Shown here one piece after another: positions 25,442 through 33,066 of a stretch of 34,933 bases of DNA. Below the pieces are notes generated by a model. That model saw only the letters and a list, made by a program, of their open reading frames with translations. It was not told the origin of the DNA and searched no databases. Each line of letters starts with the position of its first letter. Positions within the stretch are counted from its first letter, which is position 1. The stretch comes from Gammaproteobacteria bacterium. Its GTDB lineage: Bacteria > Pseudomonadota > Gammaproteobacteria > Magnimaribacterales > Magnimaribacteraceae. Made by a program: the position numbers and the translations under genes. The stretch is taken from NCBI GenBank assembly GCA_012965075.1, contig DTSY01000062.1, positions 1-34,933 on the forward strand, given 5' to 3'.

Positions 25442-26736
25442 CAGATTGCTTCCTTAATTTTATTATTCTTTAAGTCTATACCTTTGTTAGAAATTAGACT
25501 GTTTAGTTCATTTTTATCTATTTCCAACTGCAATTGTATCAGACCTCTCTCACTTGTTGTCTCTTCTAAGACCCTGCCTAGAGAATAAAGTTTAGATCTA
25601 ATTTTTCCTTGGTTGGGTTGTAATTCTATCCACTCTTTAATCATGAATTTTTTTCTGTTGAATTGAATAGAATTTACAAGGTTTTCCATGCCTGTGTTCT
25701 TGAGAGCTGATACCCAGACTTCATTATTGTTATTAGAAGTCCCTTCAGAAATTTCATCTATATCTACTTTGTCAGATTTATTGTTTACCCGAATACAAGG
25801 AATGTTTGATATTCCTAATTCCTTCAAAATCAATAAGACTTGCTCAGTTTTATAAATGAAATCAGGATCTGAAATATCAACCACATGAACTAAAATATCT
25901 GCTGATTTCAGTTCATCTAAAGTGGCTTTGAAAGATTCTATTAGTTCTGTAGGTAAATCGGATATAAACCCAACAGTGTCTGAAAAAAGAACATCCTCTA
26001 AACCTGAAACAGAATTTTTTCTAGTGACCGAATCAAGGGTAGCAAAAAGCTTGTTGGCTACATAAAGCTGACTTTCCGTTAATAAGTTAAACAAAGTTGT
26101 CTTACCAGCATTTGTATAACCGACTAAAGCAACTAGGGTTTTATTACTTTTTTTTCGTGAATACCGATTGATCTCCCTTTGCTTGTGAGACTTACTTAAC
26201 TTATTTTTTATATTCTTAATTCTTTGATTAATGAGCCTCCTGTCAGTTTCTAACTGAGTTTCCCCTGGACCCCTCAAACCGATACCTCCTTTTTGCCTTT
26301 CTAAATGACTCCATCCTCTGACGAGCCGAGTAGAAAGATGAGACAACTGTGCAAGCTCTACTTGAAGTTTACCTATATGGCTAGAAGCTCTTACTGCAAA
26401 TATATCTAAAATTAAGCCAGTCCTATCAAGCACTCGAGCTTCAAAAATATTTTCTAGATTTCTTTCTTGTGAAGGGGTCAAATCGTGATTAAAAATAACT
26501 AACTCTGATTCTGTTTGTTCTAAGGAATCCTTTATTCTTTCAGCCTTTCCTTTAGTTATAAATAGACCCGAAGTAGGTTTAACCTGTTTAGAGAAATCTT
26601 CATCAGAAATCTCTGCTCCAGATGAAAGTACCAATTCTCTAAACTCATCAAAAGCTTTTAATGAGGAAGACCTCTCTCTTCTCTTGGGGAACTCAACCTG
26701 AACTATTACAGCCTTCTGATAAACAGATTCAACCAT
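25441..26736 (-). CDS. hflX: Ribosome-associated GTPase HflX
   Basis: GTPase that binds the large ribosomal subunit and splits stalled ribosomes. The N-terminal HflX domain is followed by the signature GGIGLRGPGETQLETDRR (150-167), the G1 loop GYTNAGKT (206-213), the G3 motif DTVGF and the G4 motif NKSD. 431 residues, close to the family size. The ATG directly abuts the miaA stop (TAAATG). In most Gammaproteobacteria hfq lies between miaA and hflX; here there is no space for it. Confidence 0.97.
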   Translation of the reverse strand: MVESVYQKAVIVQVEFPKRRERSSSLKAFDEFRELVLSSGAEISDEDFSKQVKPTSGLFITKGKAERIKDSLEQTESELVIFNHDLTPSQERNLENIFEARVLDRTGLILDIFAVRASSHIGKLQVELAQLSHLSTRLVRGWSHLERQKGGIGLRGPGETQLETDRRLINQRIKNIKNKLSKSHKQREINRYSRKKSNKTLVALVGYTNAGKTTLFNLLTESQLYVANKLFATLDSVTRKNSVSGLEDVLFSDTVGFISDLPTELIESFKATLDELKSADILVHVVDISDPDFIYKTEQVLLILKELGISNIPCIRVNNKSDKVDIDEISEGTSNNNNEVWVSALKNTGMENLVNSIQFNRKKFMIKEWIELQPNQGKIRSKLYSLGRVLEETTSERGLIQLQLEIDKNELNSLISNKGIDLKNNKIKEAI

Positions 26737-27675
26737 TTATTTTTTTAGTCTCAACTTCTTTTCTATTAACTTAACAGAAGCGTTAATGTTTTGACTCAAC
26801 AGACACAAATTCTTCCATCCTCTTAACCAAGTCATTTGACGCTTGGCTAATTGTCTTGTTGCATTCACGGCTTTAACTATCATTTCTTCGTAGGTAGTCT
26901 TCCCTTCTAAATGGTCACATATTTGTCTGTATCCTACACTCTTCATAGAACTTTTCTTAGAATCCATTTGTTTAGAGTCCAGTAACCTTTCCACTTCTTG
27001 CACTAGACCCGCTTCCAGCATTAATAAGAACCTTTTCTTAACGTCTTGTCTCAAAGACTCCCTGCTTTCTGGTTCAACAGCAAATTGCATAACCTCCCTA
27101 GATTTTAAAAGTTGACTACCTTGATCTCTTTGCCGCCATTCAGTCATAGTTTTAGAACTGACTAGATAAACCTCTAAAGCTCTTTGTATACGCTGCGAAT
27201 CATTCGGATGAATTCTTGAAGCAGATTCAGGATCAATTTCAGCAAGTTTTGTATGAAGAGATTCCCATCCATGTTTTTTTGCTTCATAAGATAATTCGTT
27301 CCTAACATTTTGATCAGCTTTTGGCATTCTTGAAATACCGCTTAGTAAAGACCTGAAATAAAGCATAGTTCCACCTACTAGAAGTGGAACTTTTTTTGAT
27401 TTATCACATAAATCTAGTTCTCTTGTAGCATCATTAATAAAAAGAGCTGTTGAATAAGATTTCCAGGGATCTATAAAACTAAGTAATTTATGTGGATGCT
27501 TGTCCAGAATCTCCTTTGGGGGCTTACCAGTTCCAATATCCATCCCTTTATAAACTTGTACTGAATCCACGCTGATAATCTCTAATGAAACAGCCTTAGA
27601 CAAAGAGATAGCCAAATCCGTTTTCCCAACTCCAGTCGGGCCCATAATTGTCACAAGAGGTAATCGTTCTTCCAT
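26737..27675 (-). CDS. miaA: tRNA dimethylallyltransferase
   Basis: Adds a dimethylallyl group from DMAPP to A37 of tRNAs reading codons that start with U. The P-loop GPTGVGKT lies at 12-19, followed by SVDSVQVYKGMDIGTGKP, VGGTMLYFRSLLSG, and the tRNA-contacting QRIQRALEVY. The C-terminal part has SVGYRQICDHLEG and TRQLAKRQMTWLRGW. At 312 residues it is standard. Its ATG immediately follows the TAG of the upstream oxidoreductase gene, an unusual partner in place of mutL. Its substrate DMAPP derives from the MEP pathway, whose first gene (dxs) is also in this window. Confidence 0.97.
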   Translation of the reverse strand: MEERLPLVTIMGPTGVGKTDLAISLSKAVSLEIISVDSVQVYKGMDIGTGKPPKEILDKHPHKLLSFIDPWKSYSTALFINDATRELDLCDKSKKVPLLVGGTMLYFRSLLSGISRMPKADQNVRNELSYEAKKHGWESLHTKLAEIDPESASRIHPNDSQRIQRALEVYLVSSKTMTEWRQRDQGSQLLKSREVMQFAVEPESRESLRQDVKKRFLLMLEAGLVQEVERLLDSKQMDSKKSSMKSVGYRQICDHLEGKTTYEEMIVKAVNATRQLAKRQMTWLRGWKNLCLLSQNINASVKLIEKKLRLKK

Positions 27676-28782
27676 CTAAAACAATAGATTAGCTACTTTC
27701 TTAGCCAAAGGCAGTGAACAAGTTAGTCCGGGGCTTTCTATTCCAAACAAGTTTACCAATCCTTTTATTTTGTGTTGTTTTGAAGTCTGTATAACAAAAT
27801 CAGCTGGCTCTTCCGTAGGACCATAAATCTTTGGCCTAATACCCGTGTAATCTGGAAATAATTTATCAGGGTTTAGGTCAGGCCAGTAAGTTTTTATTGC
27901 AGAAACAAAATCATCTTTCCGAGATTCATTGAAGCTGTAATCTATACCCTCTATCCAGAATACATCAGGACCGAATTTAACTTTACCACTCATATCAAAA
28001 CTTAAATGCACACCAAGACTGTCTTTTGTAGGGAGCGGGTAAACTAGATGTTTTTTAAAAGGATGATTGCCGCTAAGTTGAAAGTAATGTCCTTTTGCGA
28101 AATAGCTTTTAGGAAGAATGCCTTCCGGTATCCCTTTAATTTTCCTAGCTAAGTCGACTGCATGCAGTCCAGCAGAATTAATTACATTATCCGCTTCTAT
28201 AGTGAAGCTTTCCTCTGCTCTTACATGCAAAGTAATACCGGTGGAATCTGAAACTTCTATCTCTTCAACTTCTGAGTTATAACTAGTTATTATGTCCTTC
28301 TGCTGTACTTCTGTTTCAAGACTTAAGATTAATTCTGCTGCATCTATTATCCCTGAACTGGGGCAGTAAAGAGCAGATTCTGCAAGAATTTCAGGTTGAA
28401 ATCTATGGATCCTTTTTTTTGAGATAAGCTCAAGATCTTCTACATTATTCCTCTTACCATTTTCCACAAGAGATTCCAATTTACCTTCTTCTTCCGACGT
28501 TGAAGCAATTACTAATTTCCCAGTATTCCTATGCCAGATGTTTCTTCCCTTTGCGTATTCATAAAGGAGCCTATTTCCTTCAACACATAATGTCGCTTTA
28601 TTAGAGCCTGTAGGGTAGTAAATACCTGAATGGATAACTCCTGAATTTCTGGAAGAAGTTTCTTCACCTGCCCTAGAATTTTGTTCAAGAATAATTACTT
28701 CATGACCTTTTCTAGAGATTTCTTTAGCCACGGCAAGACCGACAATTCCAGCCCCAATAACAACAGTATCAGTTTTTAAAAT
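27676..28782 (-). CDS. LhgO-like FAD-dependent oxidoreductase with apparent ATT start
   Basis: DAO-superfamily flavoenzyme most like L-2-hydroxyglutarate oxidase: RNSGVIHSGIYYPTGSNKA, NRLLYEYA, GKLVIASTSEEEG, SSGIIDAAELILSL, YPLPTKDSLGVHLSFD and the C-terminal NLFGIESPGLTCSLPLAKKVA. Such enzymes oxidise 2-hydroxyglutarate or related acids and pass electrons to quinones. The only usual in-frame start (GTG 28731) cuts off the dinucleotide fold. Reading on upstream restores DTVVIGAGIVGLAVA with all its glycines, and the frame meets a TGA at 28801-28803. Between them the only plausible start is ATT at 28782, with AAAAGGA ideally placed 6 bases upstream. This gives 368 residues. Substrate assignment is from resemblance only. 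Confidence 0.85.
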   Translation of the reverse strand: MLKTDTVVIGAGIVGLAVAKEISRKGHEVIILEQNSRAGEETSSRNSGVIHSGIYYPTGSNKATLCVEGNRLLYEYAKGRNIWHRNTGKLVIASTSEEEGKLESLVENGKRNNVEDLELISKKRIHRFQPEILAESALYCPSSGIIDAAELILSLETEVQQKDIITSYNSEVEEIEVSDSTGITLHVRAEESFTIEADNVINSAGLHAVDLARKIKGIPEGILPKSYFAKGHYFQLSGNHPFKKHLVYPLPTKDSLGVHLSFDMSGKVKFGPDVFWIEGIDYSFNESRKDDFVSAIKTYWPDLNPDKLFPDYTGIRPKIYGPTEEPADFVIQTSKQHKIKGLVNLFGIESPGLTCSLPLAKKVANLLF

Positions 28783-28845
28783 CTTATTTCCTTTTAAATT
28801 TCAATAATATCTTCCTAATATTAAATCAACTAAACCGAATGCAAA

Positions 28846-28863
28846 AGGCAAAAAAACTTGCCT
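28846..28863 (-). terminator. Second hairpin between amtB and the oxidoreductase gene
   Basis: On the minus strand AGGCAA pairs with TTGCCT around a 6-base loop and is followed by TTTG. It lies between the main amtB hairpin and the start of the LhgO-like gene. It could be a back-up terminator or a leader structure of the downstream gene. Confidence 0.3.
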
Positions 28864-28887
28864 GTGGAAGGGATTTGAACCTGCTAA

Positions 28888-28930
28888 CAAAGAAAACCGA
28901 CCACAAATTAACTTATTTGCAGCCGGTTTT
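28888..28930 (-). terminator. Probable rho-independent terminator of glnK-amtB
   Basis: AAAACCG (28893-28899) and CGGTTTT (28924-28930) form a 7-base-pair outer stem, with CAAAT/ATTTG pairing inside. Read leftward, the T-run TTTTCTTT follows the stem, 14 bases after the amtB stop. The other strand also ends in seven Ts, so the element could work in both directions. Confidence 0.55.
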
Positions 28931-28943
28931 TTTAGGATGAAAA

Positions 28944-30227
28944 TTAACTTAAATCGTAACTTCTTTCTTCGTGTTCCGTTACATCTAATCCTTCATTCTC
29001 AGATTCTTCTGAAACTCTTAAGTCAGTTACTAAACCAACGAGTTTTAAAATTACCCAAGTAGCTACAGCGGTCCAAAGGAATATAACTCCTATACCTTTA
29101 AGTTGAATAACTAATTGAACTAAAGGTCCCCCATCGGCTACACCACTAGCGCCTGAGCCAAGGAAGCCTCCCTGAGTTCCAACAAAACTTAACATGATAA
29201 TTCCAAGCATTCCCCCCACTCCGTGAACTGGGAATACATCAAGGGAATCATCGATGTTAAAGACTCCTTTAATGGCTTGAGTTGCGTAGTAACACACTAG
29301 TCCAGCCAATAATCCAATAAGAAGTGCGCCTTCAGGGCCTACGGTGCCTGCAGCAGGAGTAATGGTGGCCAATCCCGCAACCATGCCCGTGGCTATGCCA
29401 ACTACCGTTGGCTTACCCTGTTTGATCCACTCAAGAGCCATCCAAGTGAAGGCTGCTACAGCAGCGCTGATGTGGGTAACCAGCATGGCCATGCCAGCAT
29501 CTGTACTAGCTGCTACAGCACTTCCAGCATTAAATCCAAACCAGCCTACCCAAAGCATAGCAGCTCCCATGACCACTAAACTTCTGTTGTGAGGTGGCAT
29601 GGCAGAACCGGGAAAGCCTTTTCTTTTACCCAAAACCAAGGCAGCCACTAAAGCTCCTACTCCACAAGTCAGGTGAACAACTAATCCGCCAGCAAAATCT
29701 ATTACCCCCCATTGAGCTAGCAAACCTCCACCCCAAACCATATGGCAAGCTGGTAGATAGACAAAGGTTAGCCACAAAACTGTAAAAAGGCACATGGCAG
29801 AGAACTTCATTCTTTCAGCAAAAGCACCAACTACCAGAGCAGGTGTAATAATGGCAAAGGTCATTTGGAACATTACAAACACTGTCTCTGGAATAGTTCC
29901 AGAAAGAGTATCTCTACCTATACCTGAAAGGAAAGCAGCGCTTAGATCGCCTACAAAAGCACCATCTCCTCTGAAGGCCAAGCTGTATCCGTAAACAACC
30001 CAAACGATTGAAGCAATGCACGCTATGGTAAAACACTGCATTAAAACTGAAACGGCGTTCTTACTCCTGACTAAACCCGCATAAAATAAAGCCAAACCAG
30101 GCAAAGTCATAAAAAGCACTAATGCCGTGGAAGTTAACATCCAGGCGGTATCTCCAGTATCTAGGCCTTCAGCAGATGCCGATAAGGAAAACAGACCTAT
30201 AGTTATTAATAATAATTTCTTAAACAT
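28944..30227 (-). CDS. amtB: Ammonium transporter AmtB
   Basis: Trimeric inner-membrane ammonium channel. A signal peptide (about residues 1-19, ending SASA) precedes about eleven helices. Motifs include PGLALFYAGLVRSKN near residue 43, the pore twin histidines H185 (FAGGLVVHLTCG) and H335 (DVFPVHGVGGMLG), and WFGFNAGSA. At 427 residues it is full length. GAGAGG is about 6 bases before the ATG, and the gap to glnK is 21 bases. Under nitrogen excess, GlnK is known to plug AmtB pores; the shared sigma-54 promoter upstream of glnK fits this pairing. Confidence 0.97.
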   Translation of the reverse strand: MFKKLLLITIGLFSLSASAEGLDTGDTAWMLTSTALVLFMTLPGLALFYAGLVRSKNAVSVLMQCFTIACIASIVWVVYGYSLAFRGDGAFVGDLSAAFLSGIGRDTLSGTIPETVFVMFQMTFAIITPALVVGAFAERMKFSAMCLFTVLWLTFVYLPACHMVWGGGLLAQWGVIDFAGGLVVHLTCGVGALVAALVLGKRKGFPGSAMPPHNRSLVVMGAAMLWVGWFGFNAGSAVAASTDAGMAMLVTHISAAVAAFTWMALEWIKQGKPTVVGIATGMVAGLATITPAAGTVGPEGALLIGLLAGLVCYYATQAIKGVFNIDDSLDVFPVHGVGGMLGIIMLSFVGTQGGFLGSGASGVADGGPLVQLVIQLKGIGVIFLWTAVATWVILKLVGLVTDLRVSEESENEGLDVTEHEERSYDLS

Positions 30228-30248
30228 AATTACCTCTCTAAATTAAAT

Positions 30249-30587
30249 CTACAGCGCGTCTTCATTAAGTTCGCCAGTTCGAATCCTCAACACTTGCTCA
30301 AGGTTGGAAACAAAGATCTTCCCATCTCCTATTTTTCCAGTGTTAGAAACTTTGGAAATAGCTTCTATGACAGTTTCTGAATTCTCATCACTCACCGCTA
30401 TCTCTATCTTTGTTTTGGGCAGAAAATCTACAACATACTCAGAACCTCGATACAGTTCTGTATGTCCCTTTTGTCTGCCAAATCCTTTAACATCGGTTAT
30501 GGTTAAACCTGTAACCCCAACTTCAGATAATGCTTCTCGCACTTCATCTAGCTTATAGGGTTTAATTATTGCAGTTATTAACTTCAT
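30249..30587 (-). CDS. glnK: Nitrogen regulatory protein P-II (GlnK type)
   Basis: Trimeric signal protein that senses 2-oxoglutarate, ATP/ADP and uridylylation, and blocks AmtB. I start it at the ATG 30587, where AGGAGG lies 4 bases upstream and the product begins MKLITAIIKPYKLDEVREAL as in all P-II proteins; the frame continues upstream but that part is AT-rich leader. 112 residues. The T-loop GRQKGHTELYRGSEYVVDF carries the uridylylation tyrosine Y51. The C-terminal TGKIGDGKIFV and RIRTGE nucleotide-binding stretches are intact. It is called GlnK rather than GlnB because it precedes amtB and has a sigma-54-type promoter. Confidence 0.97.
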   Translation of the reverse strand: MKLITAIIKPYKLDEVREALSEVGVTGLTITDVKGFGRQKGHTELYRGSEYVVDFLPKTKIEIAVSDENSETVIEAISKVSNTGKIGDGKIFVSNLEQVLRIRTGELNEDAL

Positions 30588-30657
30588 AAATCCTCCTATT
30601 AAAATTACACAAAACTTTGTTCTTGTAAGAAAAAATATTTTTCTATACTTATATATA

Positions 30658-30674
30658 TGCAAGTTTTATGCCAA
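30658..30674 (-). promoter_or_regulatory. Sigma-54 (-24/-12) promoter of glnK-amtB
   Basis: On the minus strand the sequence TTGGCATAAAACTTGCA has the GG and GC dinucleotides exactly 10 bases apart, matching the TGGCAC-N5-TTGCA consensus of RpoN promoters closely. Transcription would start near 30647, about 60 bases before the glnK ATG. A short AT-rich inverted repeat (30628-30644) lies at the start of the transcript. Confidence 0.8.
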
Positions 30675-30743
30675 TTAGAACTTGGGGTAAAAGCTTGTAG
30701 TTAAGACTGAATTAGTACTTAAGAAGTGCAAAATAACCTAATC

Positions 30744-30760
30744 TGCACCAACTTAAGGCA
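30744..30760 (-). promoter_or_regulatory. Candidate NtrC binding site upstream of glnK
   Basis: TGCACC-AACTT-AAGGCA has one perfect half of the NtrC consensus (TGCACC-N5-GGTGCA) and a degenerate second half. It lies about 100 bases before the predicted transcript start, a normal distance for an RpoN enhancer. A further GTGCA at 30726-30730 forms an inverted pair with the TGCAC of this site. Confidence 0.45.
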
Positions 30761-30772
30761 GAAACAATTTTA

Positions 30773-32059
30773 TTAAGTTAGAAATTGAGATAAATGCTTA
30801 TCCAATGATTTATTTATCTTGATCAAAACCCCTCTGTTTTTCTCAAAAACTTCTAATGAGGCCCTTCCTATCTTTTCTTTTTTCTTTGGATCAGAGACGA
30901 CCTCTATAAAATAGCCGGTAAGATCTTTTCTTTTTCCAATCAAGATAAGAGAGTTATTTTTTTGGAGTTCATCAGCTATTTCTTGGAAGTTTCTTAAACT
31001 TTTTCCAGAACACAAAGGTAGACCTAGAGAAGCCGGTTCTAGTAAGTTCTGTCCGCCATGGTCCACAATACTGCCACCTACAAATGCTACGTCTGATACC
31101 GAATAAAGAAAATTTAATTCCCCCATGGTGTCTCCCAAAAGAACTTGGATTTCTGGGGTAACGTCTTCTTTTTTTGAACGTCTAGCAACAGTAAGGTTTC
31201 TATTCTGAATGTACTCGTAAACTGTCTCAAACCTTTCTGGATGTCTTGGAACTATAATCAACAAAGCTTCATTAAGTTTGGAAAGTATTTCAAGAAAGGA
31301 GTCCAGAACAAACTCCTCCTCTGTTTCATGAGTACTCGCAGCAATCAAGGTAGGTCTTTCTCCACCATTAGCCCAGGATTCTCGAATAGAAGTAGAGATT
31401 GATTGCATTTCTTCTGGAATCTCCTGGTCGAATTTCAAATTGCCACAAACGTGAATTTCCAGAGAATTATTTATTTCTTTAAATCTCTTGGCATCTGAAT
31501 CATATTGAGCAATGAGCAGATCTAAATTACCCAAAGCTTCTGAAGCTAGAAGTTTAATGTTGTTGTAATTATCTTTAGATTTTTCAGATAGTCTTGCATT
31601 AACTAAGGCTGTAAAAATGCCTCTTTTTTGGCATACAGCAAGAATATTTGGCCAAATTTCAGTTTCCAACACGATAAAAGCTTTGGGGTTCCATCTATCT
31701 AGAAACCTATTTAGGCAAGAAGGTAAGTCTAAAGGTACATATTGGTGTTTTACTCTCGCACCCAACTTATCTAATAGAATTTTTGACCCGGTTGGAGTAC
31801 TAGTCGTAACTAGTATTTCCGAACTGGGGTATGTATCTAGAAGACTTCTTACCAATGGTATTGAAGCATTAACTTCCCCTACTGAGACAGCATGAATCCA
31901 CAAGACATTTTTTCCTTCTGAAGGTGAATTAGATCCAAATCCTAATCTCTCATTCCATCGTTTTAAGTAATCTGGATTCTGGATACCTCTTATTACTAAC
32001 CTGACAAAATATAGTGGAATAGCTAAATAAAAGATGGCTGTATAGATAAGTCTCAGCAT
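30773..32059 (-). CDS. waaA: 3-deoxy-D-manno-octulosonic acid (Kdo) transferase
   Basis: Inner-membrane glycosyltransferase that adds Kdo residues to lipid IVA, the first step of the lipopolysaccharide core. An N-terminal hydrophobic anchor (about 3-22) is followed by LWIHAVSVGEVNAS with catalytic glutamate E62, then VTTSTPTGS, FIVLETEIWPN and VNARLSEKS. The C-terminal half has AASTHETEEEFVL, VPRHPERF and FVGGSIVDHGGQNLLEPASL. At 428 residues it is full length. The start is divergent from hldD with 44 bases between. Whether it adds one or two Kdo units cannot be told. The product is the usual acceptor platform for LpxL, encoded nearby. Confidence 0.97.
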   Translation of the reverse strand: MLRLIYTAIFYLAIPLYFVRLVIRGIQNPDYLKRWNERLGFGSNSPSEGKNVLWIHAVSVGEVNASIPLVRSLLDTYPSSEILVTTSTPTGSKILLDKLGARVKHQYVPLDLPSCLNRFLDRWNPKAFIVLETEIWPNILAVCQKRGIFTALVNARLSEKSKDNYNNIKLLASEALGNLDLLIAQYDSDAKRFKEINNSLEIHVCGNLKFDQEIPEEMQSISTSIRESWANGGERPTLIAASTHETEEEFVLDSFLEILSKLNEALLIIVPRHPERFETVYEYIQNRNLTVARRSKKEDVTPEIQVLLGDTMGELNFLYSVSDVAFVGGSIVDHGGQNLLEPASLGLPLCSGKSLRNFQEIADELQKNNSLILIGKRKDLTGYFIEVVSDPKKKEKIGRASLEVFEKNRGVLIKINKSLDKHLSQFLT

Positions 32060-32103
32060 CAGTCTATGCTAACATACGAAACCTTGAGTAAACGACCTAT
32101 CCC

Positions 32104-33066
32104 ATGATCATAGTAACTGGATGCAACGGTTTTATAGGTTCTAATTTAGTTGCAAAACTTAATGAACTTGGCGTTAAAGACATTATTGGAGTTGACGATC
32201 TCTCTAAGAAAGACAATCTTATCAATATCGCACACTGCGAACTTCAAGAACTTTTAGATATCAAAGACTTTGAAAATACTTATTTGCAAGAGAATCAGAA
32301 CCAAGAACATATAACTCATATTTTTCATCAGGGCGCCTGCTCTGATACCTTGGAGTGGGATGCTGAATATATGATGAAAAACAATTATTCTTTTTCCCAA
32401 AGGCTACTGGAATTTGCAGAAAAAAATTCTATTGCCTTTATTTATGCCTCTTCCGCAGCGGTGTATGGAGATGCCAAAAAATTTGAAGAGATCAGGGAAA
32501 ATGAGAACCCCATAAACCTTTATGCTTTCTCTAAATACCTCTTTGATCAGTTGATAAGGCAAAAAATTAATAACAGCAACATTCAGATAGTTGGATTGAG
32601 ATATTTTAATGTGTACGGTCCAAATGAATCCCACAAAGGTCACATGGCAAGTGTGGCCTATCATCTCCATAAACAGTTAAAAAAGGGAGAGGAAGTTAAG
32701 CTTTTTAAAGGATCCGATGGATATGAAGCGGGAGAACAAAGGCGCGATTTTGTCTACGTAGATGACGTGGTTAAGGTTAATCTTTGGTTCAAGGAAAATC
32801 CAGAAGTCTCAGGTATCTTCAACGTAGGCACTGGAAAGAGCCAGACTTTTAATGAAGTGGCTAATTCCGTTATCAATTTCCACGGAAAAGGATCAATTAA
32901 ATACATTCCCTTCCCAAAAGAACTGATTGGTTCTTATCAAAGTTTTACAGAGGCCAACATTGATAAATTAAGAGCAGTGGGTTACCTGGAAAACTTTTTA
33001 GACGTTCAATCCGGGGTTAAGCTTTACTTAGAAAAACTTCAAAACTGGCCCCAGAATGAAAGATAG
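32104..33066 (+). CDS. hldD: ADP-L-glycero-D-manno-heptose 6-epimerase
   Basis: Cytoplasmic short-chain dehydrogenase-type epimerase that makes the L-glycero form of ADP-heptose for the lipopolysaccharide core. The nucleotide motif TGCNGFIGSN lies at 5-14. The heptose epimerase signature HQGACSDT (75-82) is present, then YASSAAVYG (114-122) and the catalytic pair Y140/K144 in NLYAFSKYLFD. VGLRYFNVYGP and GEQRRDFVYVDDVV follow. At 320 residues it is normal. It overlaps lpxL by 11 bases. The other ADP-heptose pathway enzyme, HldE, is encoded by the convergent gene after lpxL. Confidence 0.97.
   Translation: MIIVTGCNGFIGSNLVAKLNELGVKDIIGVDDLSKKDNLINIAHCELQELLDIKDFENTYLQENQNQEHITHIFHQGACSDTLEWDAEYMMKNNYSFSQRLLEFAEKNSIAFIYASSAAVYGDAKKFEEIRENENPINLYAFSKYLFDQLIRQKINNSNIQIVGLRYFNVYGPNESHKGHMASVAYHLHKQLKKGEEVKLFKGSDGYEAGEQRRDFVYVDDVVKVNLWFKENPEVSGIFNVGTGKSQTFNEVANSVINFHGKGSIKYIPFPKELIGSYQSFTEANIDKLRAVGYLENFLDVQSGVKLYLEKLQNWPQNER

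Noticed and set aside
28680..28803. Frameshift or N-terminal deletion in the LhgO-like gene
   Set aside because: The full dinucleotide fold is present in the same frame upstream; only the start codon is unusual, so no frameshift is needed.
28783..28943. Functional tRNA gene on the minus strand
   Set aside because: The T-arm is mismatched and no D-arm, anticodon arm or acceptor stem can be formed from the surrounding bases.
30588..30662. 25-residue N-terminal extension of GlnK
   Set aside because: P-II proteins start at the MKLITAIIKP segment, which has a strong ribosome site; the upstream part is AT-rich leader downstream of the sigma-54 promoter.
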